From assembly GCA_034336665.1 (NCBI GenBank), contig JAPFBE010000003.1, forward strand, positions 60,307,352 through 60,371,351: a stretch of 64,000 bases of DNA, read 5' to 3'. Within the stretch, counting starts at the first letter, position 1. Every line of letters starts with the position of its first letter. This stretch comes from Luscinia megarhynchos. Its lineage: Eukaryota > Chordata > Aves > Passeriformes > Turdidae. Under the pieces are notes generated by a model that did no database searches, had not been told where the DNA came from, and was given only the letters and a program-made list of their open reading frames with translations. Below, in pieces: positions 24,010 to 35,900 of the stretch. A program made the position numbers and the translations under genes.

Positions 24010-24260
24010 CTTACTCCCTTTCGCGCACTGGCTGTTGAGCGCTGGCTTTGTGCCGAGAGCTCATATCCAATTTTTTTCTCCGTTTCTCGGAGGATGGTGG
24101 CGCTGGCGGTCTCAGGAGCTGCGGGGTGCAGTCAGTGCCATCTCGTGGTCAGCTGTGCCTGCTGCAGAGCTTCCCGAAACTCAGCCGTGGTGTTCCCGAA
24201 AGCAGCCCGCGGGCAGAGCGCTGCGTGCCGGGGTACCCGGCTCCGGCGCTGGGATGCTGA
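24010..24260. promoter_or_regulatory. Small CpG-rich patch, intergenic
   Basis: About 250 bases with clearly more CpG than the surrounding AT-rich DNA (several CGC, GCG, CCGCGG and CCGG). It lies 6.6 kb upstream of CPB2 and 1.2 kb beyond the likely LCP1 3' end. It may be a CpG-type enhancer, a start site of a non-coding RNA, or a decayed GC-rich repeat; the sequence alone does not decide. Confidence 0.35.
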
Positions 24261-25474
24261 GGAGCAGGAAAAGCATCCCCTTCCACAAAGCATGGTTCAA
24301 ATAACACCGTGCATCACCTGGCCCCTCTCCAGAGCCTGAGGCAGAGGCAGCTTTCAGTCTCCAGAGCCCCTGAAGCCCTACACCTTGCCTAGGGGAAATG
24401 CGTGATGTATCCTCTCTCTGCCGATCTCGGGAGACTCCTCTAAAAATCCTACCCCTGTGCAAAAAGCTGGGTTGCTAAGAGCTGGTGAATGGGAAATGGC
24501 TGGAAATCCCTTCTACCCTCTAGGGGTAGCAAGTGTCTGCATTCATTTGGGGTCAAGGGAAAAGCCATCCTTCTCACCCTGGTTCTGCTGCCAATTCCAA
24601 TCTGTCATCTACTTCATCCTTCACGACTGCCCCTGAGCCTGGGGTGAGAGCATCTCCCTGAAACAAGGAACCTGAAGCAGAGTTTACTTCGTTCTTCAGG
24701 CAGGATTACCCAGTCCTTTCTGATCTACACCATTTATTCAACAAAAAATGGTCCCTTCATTTTGCAAATGCATACACATGCATGTGACTCACACAATACA
24801 TGGTCATCCCACCTGAGAGAAGCTCTGCAGTCACAGTTTCCCCTCTCTGGTTTGCCTCTGAAGGACTCCCAAGTCAATCACAAGGGGAGAGGAGCTGCCT
24901 TTCCAGTGCCACCTCTCTTTTCTGGCAACACCTGAAAAGAGGAGGGGTGGTCTCATAACTCCCCCTTCCTGGGCAATAAGCTGGGGTGACAACTCCATTG
25001 TATAACACTGGATGTTCTCCTCTCTTCCAGCACTGGGAAATACCAGGACCAGGCAGAATGGGTTTTAGGATGCTGTACTTTTCCCATCCTGTATTAAATT
25101 CCTAAGAGGAATAGGGCAGTCAGATCTGATCAGTAACAGGATCTGGCCATTTCTTCAGAAACAAAACAGCATATTTGCATTTCAGAATGCTCAAAGAAGC
25201 AAAATTTATGGGTAGCTGGGCAGTGCACCAAATGGGAAAATCATACTGGAAGACCAGCCAGAACAATGTCCCATCGTTGGCAGTGTCTCAGAGTGGAATT
25301 TTCAGAAATGGCCTAGGAAATAATTCTTTCCATTCTCTGCAATCTGTGGTTTCAATAACAATACAGAAGACACATTCTCAGTGAGCCCACAGATTATTTT
25401 TACCTCTGTTCCCATTTCAGTTCTACGACACACACCAACTAGCATATCCACCACTAAAAGCAAGGACTACACAT
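24261..25474. other. Intergenic, downstream of LCP1
   Basis: About 1.2 kb between the CpG-rich patch and the likely end of the LCP1 transcript. No splice-flanked frame or clear repeat is visible; it may include read-through 3' UTR if LCP1 uses a more distal polyadenylation site. Confidence 0.45.
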
Positions 25475-26794
25475 TTGGCTTTACAGAACATTTTATTTGG
25501 AGAGACATCTCACGTCATAGAATATTGGTTCTTTGTTAAGGCAGTTCTGAAGGGCTGGAGGAAAGGGAGGAGGAGAGGGAGAGAACTGAGACTGTGTCAA
25601 CAGGATTGCATTAAGGCAAAATTCCCTCCTTCTGCATTTCACCACAGTAAAATCCACATGAAGGCCAGTAAATGTCTCATGCCAAGGAAGAGATTCAGTG
25701 CAAATATATCCCACTGACTATCCATAGACAGGGCTAGGTCCTCAACTGGGGCAAATTTACAGTGCCTTGTTAGCTGCAAAGCAAAGCTGATTTAGCTCTG
25801 TTGAGGATCCCAGCCTGGGTTCAGGGGAGCATTTCAGTATGTGTTTCTTATGCAAGCACAGGTATAAATGCTCTCCTGAATCAGAGCCACAGCCCCTCGA
25901 GTGCAAGTCTGTGAAGTTAAGAGAGTTTAATTTTATTGTCTACATAAATATGTCATCCTGCATCCCTTTGTTCACTTCTTATTGTATTGCTACGAACTGG
26001 GTACATTCCCTTAGTTTCTTTAACATGGTTTTCATTTCTATCATGCTTTGCAATCTTTTTAAAGTGTATTATGACATAAAAATGAATTATCCCTTGAAGA
26101 ATGTTCATTGCAAAGGTTCCAGAGTTTGGGTGTTTATGGAGGACCAGGATGCAATGTGTTTTTTTCAGTGAGCAGTGATGTAATCTGTGAGTAATGCCAT
26201 GGATGGCAGAGGCACAACTTACAGGGAAAAGTACTGCTCAGTTTACACACCAGTAACACATCACAGACACCAAACACTTCTTTCTTTCCACAAGAATTTC
26301 CTCAGAGGATCCTACCATTCCAAAATATAGTCACTACTTGCATTGGCTTGGGGAAACCTGTTCTGCAAACTGAAGGTAAGTATGGCAGAAATGCTGCAAA
26401 AAGCATGATGACATTTTCAGGCAGAAGCAGAGTATAACATTTCATAATCCTAAAAGCTGTCTGTCACTGGATGACCTCTCACAGAAAACCCTGGTATCCA
26501 TTAATGAAAGGATATGCTTAGGCCCCAGTGTCAAAAACTTGTTTAGGAATATGAAATGGTTATAGCTAGCAAAGTGGAAAATAAGGCAAAGAAATCAAGC
26601 ACATATTACTGTTCCAAACAAAATATTTCCCGGATACATATGAATACACAACTTCTGTATGATCTGGAACCATGTATAACATTCATGCCTTAAAAGCATG
26701 AGCACCCTGCATATTTCTTTGATACAGAGAAGTGTATCCAGTTTTAAGGAGTCTAAAGGGAGAATAACAGGCATCAGTGCAAGTCTTTTGTACT
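25475..26794 (-). other. LCP1: Likely LCP1 3' UTR
   Basis: Follows the LCP1 stop codon with no further coding exon. A minus-strand AATAAA at 25492-25497 with sequence typical of a cleavage region about 18 bases on would give a 1.3-kb 3' UTR, in keeping with the long plastin-2 3' UTR in mammals. Another AATAAA at 25932-25937 could give a shorter form. Confidence 0.5.
25492..25497 (-). terminator. LCP1: Candidate LCP1 polyadenylation signal
   Basis: TTTATT on plus, AATAAA on minus. It is one of several signals after the LCP1 stop; chosen because the sequence to its left resembles a cleavage site and fits the expected UTR length. Confidence 0.4.
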
Positions 26795-26927
26795 TTAAAC
26801 TTTCTTCATGCCTTTTCCCATCAGGCAAGCAAACACTGTCATGACCATTTTGGGTTTTACTTCAACCAGATCTTCTGGGAGGGCATAGACTCTGGCTCCA
26901 ATTTTTCTTGCCATAGAGATGGCGTAT
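26795..26927 (-). CDS. LCP1: LCP1 coding exon 15 (CH4 end, stop)
   Basis: Encodes residues 581-624 and TAA at 26795-26797: [37 protein letters not shown]. Acceptor GCAATGCAG. Confidence 0.97.
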
Positions 26928-29900
26928 CTGCATTGCAAAGGTGGGGGAAAAAAAAATGAAGACAGAAGTTAGTGCAGTAGCATTATTTTTCCCCGTTAAG
27001 TGTTTTACATGATCAATAGCAGAATGGGTTTCACTGTTTCACCAAAGTTAAACTTTTCTATAGGAATGTATGAGACAGGTCCATAAAGAACTACATTTCT
27101 AATAAAAGGCAGAGTGCATTTCCTGATGGTTAGAGAACTGATTACCTGCAGGATGGGAGACTGCAGGTCAGATCCTGGAAACATTTAATCTTCCATCCCC
27201 TGAAAGATTATCCTCACAACCAGCCATTCTAGTCTTGCTCCCCCTCAGTCTCTGAGACCCAGACTTTGCACATAAACAAACTTGCAAGGATGGAAGCAAA
27301 AGGCTGGTATCAGTAGAGATAAATGTTGTTTGAAATAAACATTTTGGGACTTGTTTCAGTCATATCCAGAATATACAAGTTGATATTCCCATCTCCCTGC
27401 TCAGAGCCACTGGCTGTTTTTCAGTGGGTTTGTCTCTTCTATTTTTTCATTAAAAAAGCTAGAAAATCCCAGGTTCTTCCTGCTTCAGAGCATATACATT
27501 TGTGAAATTTCCCCCAAATTCAGAGAAACATTGGGGGCATGGGGGAATGGGGTGGTAAATGAGGAAAAGCACAGCAAAGGAATGAAGAAATAAAGTATGG
27601 AGAAAAGCACTCATAGGATTGTAAGAAAAGAAAGATAACAAATGGTAGGAAATGGAAGGAGAAGAATAATAGTGGGAAATGTCTTCATGAAAATAATGGC
27701 AGCTCTGATTGCTTTACAGTCATCTTTTTCTCCTTTGTAGTTACTGCAAAGAAAAGGAGAAGCTAAACTGATGATCAGACCAGAAGGTGATCTGTGTAAC
27801 TCTGAAAGGAGAGGGAGATGCCCCCAGAATTGACTCTCTGCTAGTAAATCATTTGCATTCAGGCAAAAAAAATCAATATCCACATCTACAGAACCAGTTT
27901 TTCAGGCGTGAATCCTGTCCTCCCCTTTCTCTCTTAAATATGCCCTTGTTCCACCCGCAGGTGACTAAAGAGCTGTCATGACCTCTAATCCCCGTTTTCC
28001 ATGGCTCACTATTGTTGGCATTGTTCCCTGATCTCTGAGAGAATTTTAAATTTAATATGAGAAAATAGGAGCTTGTGAAACCATGTGATTTGAATCCTTT
28101 CAAGGGATTTATAAAGCAGGAACTACAACATTACACACTCCATTTGCACTGATAGTCTTTTTACTACCTAACTCCCACCCTCATGCTTCTAACTCGGATG
28201 GTATTTCTCACATGAAATTGTGCCAGATGAGAATGACAGAAGAGTAGTTTTTAAAGACAGAGTTAGGCAAGTCTGACCAGGTAACTCATGCTAAATGCCA
28301 CTTGGCAGAAACATACTTAGCGTTATTTAGTTTCTCCTCATCATTCAGGTCCTTTGTTTTCAAGAGGTCATACTTGATTGACCCTGGTTGAATGGCATCA
28401 ATGAGATCAAGGACTGGCATGCTGGTGCTGATTTTGCTATCCTGCATGGACGAAAAAGAAAATTAAATGCAAGAACAGGATGACAGAACTCCCACAAAAC
28501 AAGATCTAAACTCAAGATCAACGGACAGTTCAGTCAAATGCCATTTAGATCTTCACAAAGGGCTGCTTAGAATAAATTTTTATCTAAGGCAGACTGAGAA
28601 CTCTTTCAAGGATTTTTTTTTTTTATCCAAGGGATGAAACATCATAGAATTGTTTAGATTGGAAAAGACTTTTATGATCAAATCCACCCTTAATTTAGCA
28701 CTTCCCAGTCCACCACTAAATCATGTCCCCAAGCACCACATCCACACATTTTTAAAATCCTCTAGTAATGGTGACTCACTTCACTATACAGCCTGTTTCA
28801 GGGCTTGAAAACCCTTTGAGGGAAGAAATTTCCCCTAATATCCAATTTAACCTCTCCTGGCCATTTCCAAACTCAAGTCCATTTCCTCCTATCCTCTTCA
28901 CTTGTTACCTGGGAGAAGAGACTGGCCCCCACTTGGCTACAACCCTCCTTTCAGGCAATTGTAGAGAGTGACAAGGTATTCCTTGAGTCTCCTTTTCTCC
29001 AGGATCAGCAACCCCAGTCCCTCAGCCACTCCTCATAGGATTTATTCCAGACTCCCTCCCAGCTTTGTTGCCTTTTAGACACAATCCAGTGACCTCCTCA
29101 GAGTGAGGGGCCCAGAACTGAACACAGGATTGATTCCAGGTGTGGCCAAGCACAGGGTGACAATCCCTCTCCTGCTCCTGCTGGCCACACTGTTGCTGAT
29201 CCAGGCCAGGATGCCATTGGCCTTCTTGGCAACCTGGGCACACTCTGGCTCGTGTTCAGCTGCTGTTGACCACCACCCCCAGGTCCTGTCTTGCTGGGCA
29301 GCTTTCCAGTCACTCTTCTCCAAGTCTGCAGCACTGCCAGAGTTGTTGTGACACAAGTGCAGACCTGGCACTCAGCCTCATTGAACCTCATACACCTGGC
29401 CTTAGTCCATCACCCCAGCCTGTCCAGATCCCTCTGCAGAGCCTTCCTGCCTTTCAGCAGATCAACATTCCCACCCAGCCTGGTGTCCTCTGCAAACTGA
29501 CTGAGGATGCACTTGATCTGCTTGTGCAGACCATCAATAAAGGTTTTAAATGGCCCCAAAACTGAGCCTTGGAACACCACTGGTGACAGGCTGCCAGCTG
29601 GATGTAACTCTGTTCACCACCCCTCTGGGTCAGATTTTACCCAGCAAACAGTGCACCTGTCCAGACCATGTGCAGCCAGGAGAATGTTGTGGTAAACAGT
29701 GTCAGAGGCTTCACTAAAATCCGGGTAAACAACATCCACAGCCTTTCCCTGACCCATGAAGCAGGTCACCTTGTCATAGAAGCATTAAAGCAAAAGATGG
29801 GATGCAGGGTACTGCATTTGCTTCCTGTGGGGAGATGACACTGATAGACATCTACTGATGGGAGGTGTGAGGGGGCCCAGCTGTGTGATTCATGAACTCA

Positions 29901-32900
29901 TTACGTGAAGTTTGATGGATCTGTTCTCTCTGGTACAAACTGCTGATTTATATCCACTGAGTGTTCCCTAGCTTGGGAAGTGTCATAGATATATTAGTGG
30001 AATTGGAAGTGCTCTAGAACTGGTCCATCTCTGTGTGTATGGTACCTTGCAAAATGGGGCAAGGTACCCCTGGATGGTACTACCAGGTTATGAATGTATT
30101 GCTGTTGTTCATTTTAATACTGCCATTTTTAATTGCTGTTGATTCATAACCAACGGCACAGCAGTTCTTTCTTAATTCCAGTCATCATTCCTGTCTCCAT
30201 CCTTTGATTTCCCATGCCAAACTGGAATTCAGGATGTTTTCTGTAAAGTTCATATCGTATTTCTATTACTTTTTCACAATAAAGTTCCTTGAATAAAATC
30301 CGTGTATTTGAACAAGCTTTTTAAAAGGGAATGAAAAATAACCAAGCTATGTAGTGAGTTACATCATAGTGTAGGGTGTGCATATAAATGCATACACACA
30401 TCTATATATCATATACACAAGCACACTGAATAAAAGATTCCTGAGCACAGACTTCTGAAAAAACCTGTACCTTGAAACTGGAGATGGTTGAATCCTTCCC
30501 AGCCGCAGTGAGTGTGTCATTGACCCAGCTGACAATGATTTCATCATTGACCTTCTCTCCACCACCAATGTCTTCAAGGATGTTCAGGGTGTACCTTAAG
30601 AGGGAAGTCAAGGTGTTTGTTCAAAGTGTGCTGTAACCTCAGAACTGCCCTGTATGTGCACAGCTTCTCTGGGATCATCCCAGTGATCTGATATTCCTCT
30701 GCCTCACAAACATCAACAGTGCATATGATTTATATTATAACATAATAATTAATCTAAGGAGTTTAATTCATCCCCAATTCCTTAATCACTGTTCTGGGAA
30801 TGTTAAAAGTTTTGGTTACTTAAAATTCCTGGAAGGTCCCTCTTAATGTATCTCATTGTAAATTACTCATTTTCATAGTGCTTAAAAAATAATCACTGAT
30901 TTTAGAGATAGAAGGGAATCCTTCTGCTCACCTAAGACTGACCTTCTGCATAAAAACAAGCCTGGAGTATTTTACTTATATGTCAGCATACACCTTGGAA
31001 AGATATCCCAAACTGATGGTAAGTAATCACTTCATCCCTACTTTAAGTACCTTACTTACTTTCTCTATAGTTCAAATTTAGTTTGTATTCAGTTCCTAAA
31101 TACTGGGGCTCTTTACTCTAGGTTATGGTGCTCTTAAACACAGAAACATGTACACAAAGAGAATTACATTAAAACAGGGAGAGGTACTGAGTTGTGCCCA
31201 CTTCAGGGAGCAGCTTACACAATTCTGCATCAATTCCTTGTTTCTGAGACACTGTCCCCATTCCCTGATACCGAGACCATTTAACTTCTTTTCCTCTCTT
31301 CTATGCAATAAACATTTCTTCTTGCTATTCAGATTGTGACAATAGTAATCTTCTGCATGAGCTGACTGTGATGGCCTTGGCTGCAGGATGTGCTCTGATC
31401 ACATGCTTTACTAGGAGTGAGCAGAAGGTCACTGTGCTTGGCACTGAAGTGCAAACAGAGGAGTGAGAAAGCTGTAGCCTGTAGAGCCTTCTCAGTGAGA
31501 GCATCAGGAAACTACTGCAATGCAAACTGAGCACACCAAAACTCTCTGAAGCTCGTGGCTGGCTGACCTACCTTCTCATCAGCTGCCAGACTAAGGCCAG
31601 CGTGAGTGTACGGTTTCCTTCATTCAGATCTTGCCCAGCAATGCCAACAAGGGAAAATTTGGCTTGATTCTTTCCCAGTTCCACTGCATAGTTGCAGTTT
31701 TCCAGCTGTTAATGGCAGGGTCAATTGGTGAGGTTCAAAAAAAAGAAAGAAGGCAAGACACTGTTACTTTAAATTCTTTGGATCACTCAGCCCAGATCCT
31801 CCTGGGCAAACAGGAACTTTGGGGCTCTGCAATAAAACAGCTAATTGACTACCAGACTACCAGCAGGCAGATCCATCCCAAAAATACTATTCTAAACATT
31901 TAACATAGAAGACAATGCTATACTTCATTATCAGGGCCTGAAAAGCAAATTATCCCGGAAAATAAAAGTGTATGGCTCATGGGTACCTCCAGCATCATGG
32001 CATTGCACTGAGACAAAGGATTAATGTCCCAGCCAATATTTTAGATTGGTTGATTGCTCTGGTCTAACTGGATGCAATTACTCATCCATACAGTGGGGAG
32101 AAAGCTTTGTATTTAGCAGCAACTGTGTGATTGGTTCTTGATGCATCTGATCAAGAATGCTTATCATCACTGGCTTCATTTGGTGGGGAGGGCAGTGATC
32201 CAGACAGCTGCAATTAAGCTGGTGCCAGGCATCTCCCAATCCAGATGCATTGCAATCAGTGCCTAAAGCAGTAGCCAAAGGGATCTGCAAGTACAACTTC
32301 TAAAAGTACAAAAGTTGTCTTTTTACTTAACAAATATTTTAAACATGTCAACAGAGCAAGTGAGTCTAATGTATGTTTCTTTTCCAGAATGAAAAATTAT
32401 CCACAGACTAGCAAAAAAATAATTTAAGGTGCTGTCCTTGGGACTGGAGGGCAGCATGTGTACCCATATTGCTGTTTGAAATTATAAAGGCATTCACTGA
32501 GGATAAGGCATCACTACTGGAGCTATTCTAGCTTTTTGTACCTTCTTCATGTTGCCACCCAGTTTAGGATATGGTGGTTTGTTCACCCTGTTCCAGTCCA
32601 CTGGCACTTTGATCTTTTCATAGAGTTGGAAGATAACCAAGGCATCTGACAGGTCACTGAAAACAACAGAAAGGATATATTGTTGTCCAAGGAACAACTG
32701 TTAGCAGAAGTAAACTTAGTTTCCTGGGAAACACAAAGCAACATATATTCTTATAGGGCCCAAAAGTTTTTATGTTCTTGCAAACAAGTTGCGGGCTGTA
32801 TTTACCATGTGAAGAAAGTGCAACACCTCATCTTACCTATACAAGTGATTTACACGTGGATTAACGCCAAGGGAGTTCATCCAGTTCCTAAATGTCCTTT

Positions 32901-35900
32901 CTTCCCTTGTCTCACCTAAAACAACAGACACACCAATCAAAGGCCTGCAGAGCACCACAACTTCAGCAGTGCAAGCGTTTTGGGAAGAAACCCAAGCTGA
33001 ATTTACAGAAGGAGACACGTGGGAAATGTCACGGCGCGGTATTTGCGTTTCCCTGACCTTCGATGGAGCTCCAGTCGATGTCCTGGTTCTCTGGCTTGTG
33101 CAGGGCAGGGTATTTGTTGAACAGGTTGGCGATGAAGGCCAGGTTGAGCTTGGGGTTGCCGCGGACGACGTCGGTGGCGGTGACGAACTGGCGGCAGCCG
33201 AGGCGCTCGGCCTGCTGCAGCATGCACTCGGCGCGCTGCACGTCGTCCTTCTCCTGCCGCGCAGAGCGCGTCAGCCTCGGCCCTCCGCGCCACACCCGCC
33301 CCACGCGGGACCAGCTGCCAGAGCCCCTCCGCATGGATCCACCGTGCTCCCGTCCCCACTGCCACTGAGGCAAGCCTGTGCTTCCAAACGGGCCCTGCCC
33401 ACGATTCAGCCACTCACCGTACCCCATACGAAATGGTGGTTGGATGAAATTCACAGATACATGTATTTAAATACACTTGTTACGTGCTAGTAGATTATCA
33501 GTGTGATTAAACTGAAGTTTCAGAGTTTTTATCTAACAAAAATTGAAACACATAATTTAATGCTTTGGAAGCTTTGCTGGTTCTGACATCCCAGTGCAGC
33601 CCTGTGTTGGCCAGCAATGCAAGTAATGGACAGAAAATATTGGCATTTACTCCAAACTTATCTCATCTTACCCTTAGTCCTGACATGTCAATAGTAATAG
33701 CTGGAATGCCTTCTTCATCTCCCTTGGGGGCGACTTGGTTCAGCAAATGGTAATAAGCTCTTGAGTCCTGTGACAGACAGGGAAATTAAAGGGAAGAAAA
33801 ATTACATCTAAAGCTCAGCCTTTGCATGCCAGTGTTCCCCTGAACAACGTGCCTGCATGCTTCATTTTTATTACATCGATCATTGGGCTACATAATTAAA
33901 TTAATTAAGCTGGAAGCACTTAGCAATTTCTACTTTATGCTATGTTTGCCAGATCTATTACTTCCCTGAGCCAATATATGTGTGCTGCAGAATGCCCAAC
34001 ACGAGACAAAAATGCTGTGTATTGAACTTACAGCAAGGACAGCAACAACAAAAAGATATCAGAATTTACTTAATCTGAACATAAAATTAGAGGTAAGAAA
34101 ATGCATACCTTTATAATGCTGTAGAAGTCAGGCTGCTGAGCATTTAATAAAAGAAAATGCAGAAGGAGAAAGCAGATGTTTAAAGTGGATTTCAAAGCAA
34201 GGCTGGAACAGTTGTGGAAGAGAAAGCATAGTTTTCAAGGACAAAAGTTAACACTGACATTTTTCAGGCAAAAGGGCAGGAACAAGACAAGGACTTAATA
34301 TGTTTTGTCTTTAGTATTTTGTGAAATACAGTGCTGTTTCTGTATGTGGAAAATACTAAGTCACTTCAAAAACAGCTCAAAGAACTGAAAATAAAGCTAC
34401 ATGTTAATGTCTAGAGACTTGGCTAACTAACCCAACTGATGCTCTTCATAATACAAAGCAGACTACCTGAATTATTTTAAATATTTTACACCTGCATTAC
34501 TAAGCCCCATATCTAGGAAGTAGTTATTTACAACAGAATTGAGGTGAGGAGACAGACTTAGAAAATGTCTTTAAACAGTAAAATCTTGTAAATGTGTGCC
34601 TTATTTTCCAACTGTAAACACTAGAATTGTGATTTAGCTTTCACTTGTAGATAGGATTTAATCAGTTGCACCTGTCTTTTTGGCCACCATGCAAAAAGAT
34701 GGGTAAGATTCCATTCCCTTCCCTTTTCAGGAATATTCTCCAGTCACCTCCACTCAGTCAACCAAAAATGGGTTATAATAAAAATTGTATTATCAAGTGT
34801 GACTCTTTACCCCTCCCACTGCCTTTCCTGTTTTGTTTTATTTTTTTTCCCCTGAATTTCAATTAAATATGTGTTCCTTCTTCAGTCCCTAGTGAAGCCT
34901 ACGACCAGGTACCTCTGGAGCCAGATTTTTTCCTTGCTATTCTGGGAGCAGGCAAGTCAGGTGGCTGGTGGGGTTGGTGTGCTGGCCAGCCCCTACTTTC
35001 TTGCAAGCCAGATCAGACACCCTCCCTTATTCAACCTCTACAGCTCTGGGATGCTCTCTGGGCTTCACACTGGGTTTTAGTGTCTGAAGTTCATCAGTGG
35101 GGACCACTGGGGTTCAGATACCTCTGTCTGGGAACAACAAAGGTCCTGCAGAAAAAGCTCTGCTGAAATCTGCACCCACAAGCCCAATAGGTCCTGAGTG
35201 TACGAAATAATGCTGTCCAAACTCCAGACCCATGCTTGTAAGTGTCTCTCAGTCTAGCTGTAGTATTTTCAATAGTCCCAGTGAATTAAAACTAACATAT
35301 AACTGCATTCAGGGCTACAGCAAATGTTAAGACAGAGAAGCACATAACCCAAGTGAAGGAAAGATCAAGTGAGAGAACTGGAAATGCCCAATCATCTTTC
35401 TCTACATGTTTGAGTAAGGTCCAGGCTTTTCCAAACAAAAGTCAAGTCAAGAGTTATTTAGGGAGATTTTGAAGGGAAGAGAGCAATAGAGGCAAGGAAC
35501 TGAAAATACAGTGTCCATATGCCCTGTCCAGAGCCAGCAGCCATTCTTTTTCCAGGTATCTGGTGTGCAAGAGCTGGCAGTGATGACTAGGAGGTCAGGA
35601 GCAAGAGGAGGAATGCTACTGAGTGCAAAGGTAAACCCCAATGAAAGCATCATATGTACTCAGCTCCGTGTGCTTAACAGAGCAGTCTCAGCTGCTTGGA
35701 GCGTTTCAGTGCACAATCCCTGTGTGGAGGGCAGGATCTGGGGTGTAGAGATGTTGTTTTGCTTTTGTTAGTCAGTGTTTCTCATACCTTGATGTCTGAG
35801 CTAAAGTTGTTGACTTTGTTGCATCCTGCATTTTCCAGGTGATAGTTTGCCCATCTCAGCAGCAGGTCCTCTGGAGACAACTTCATCAGATCCTCCAGGC

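Noticed and set aside
28317..28330. Exon 14 ending at AAG instead of AA
   Set aside because: Only AA|GTATGT gives a GT donor, and the next exon supplies A for Lys, keeping the frame.
29022..29391. Minus-strand frames near 29.1-29.4 kb as host genes
   Set aside because: They are decayed pieces of CR1 ORF2 in a clear CR1 copy, not host exons.
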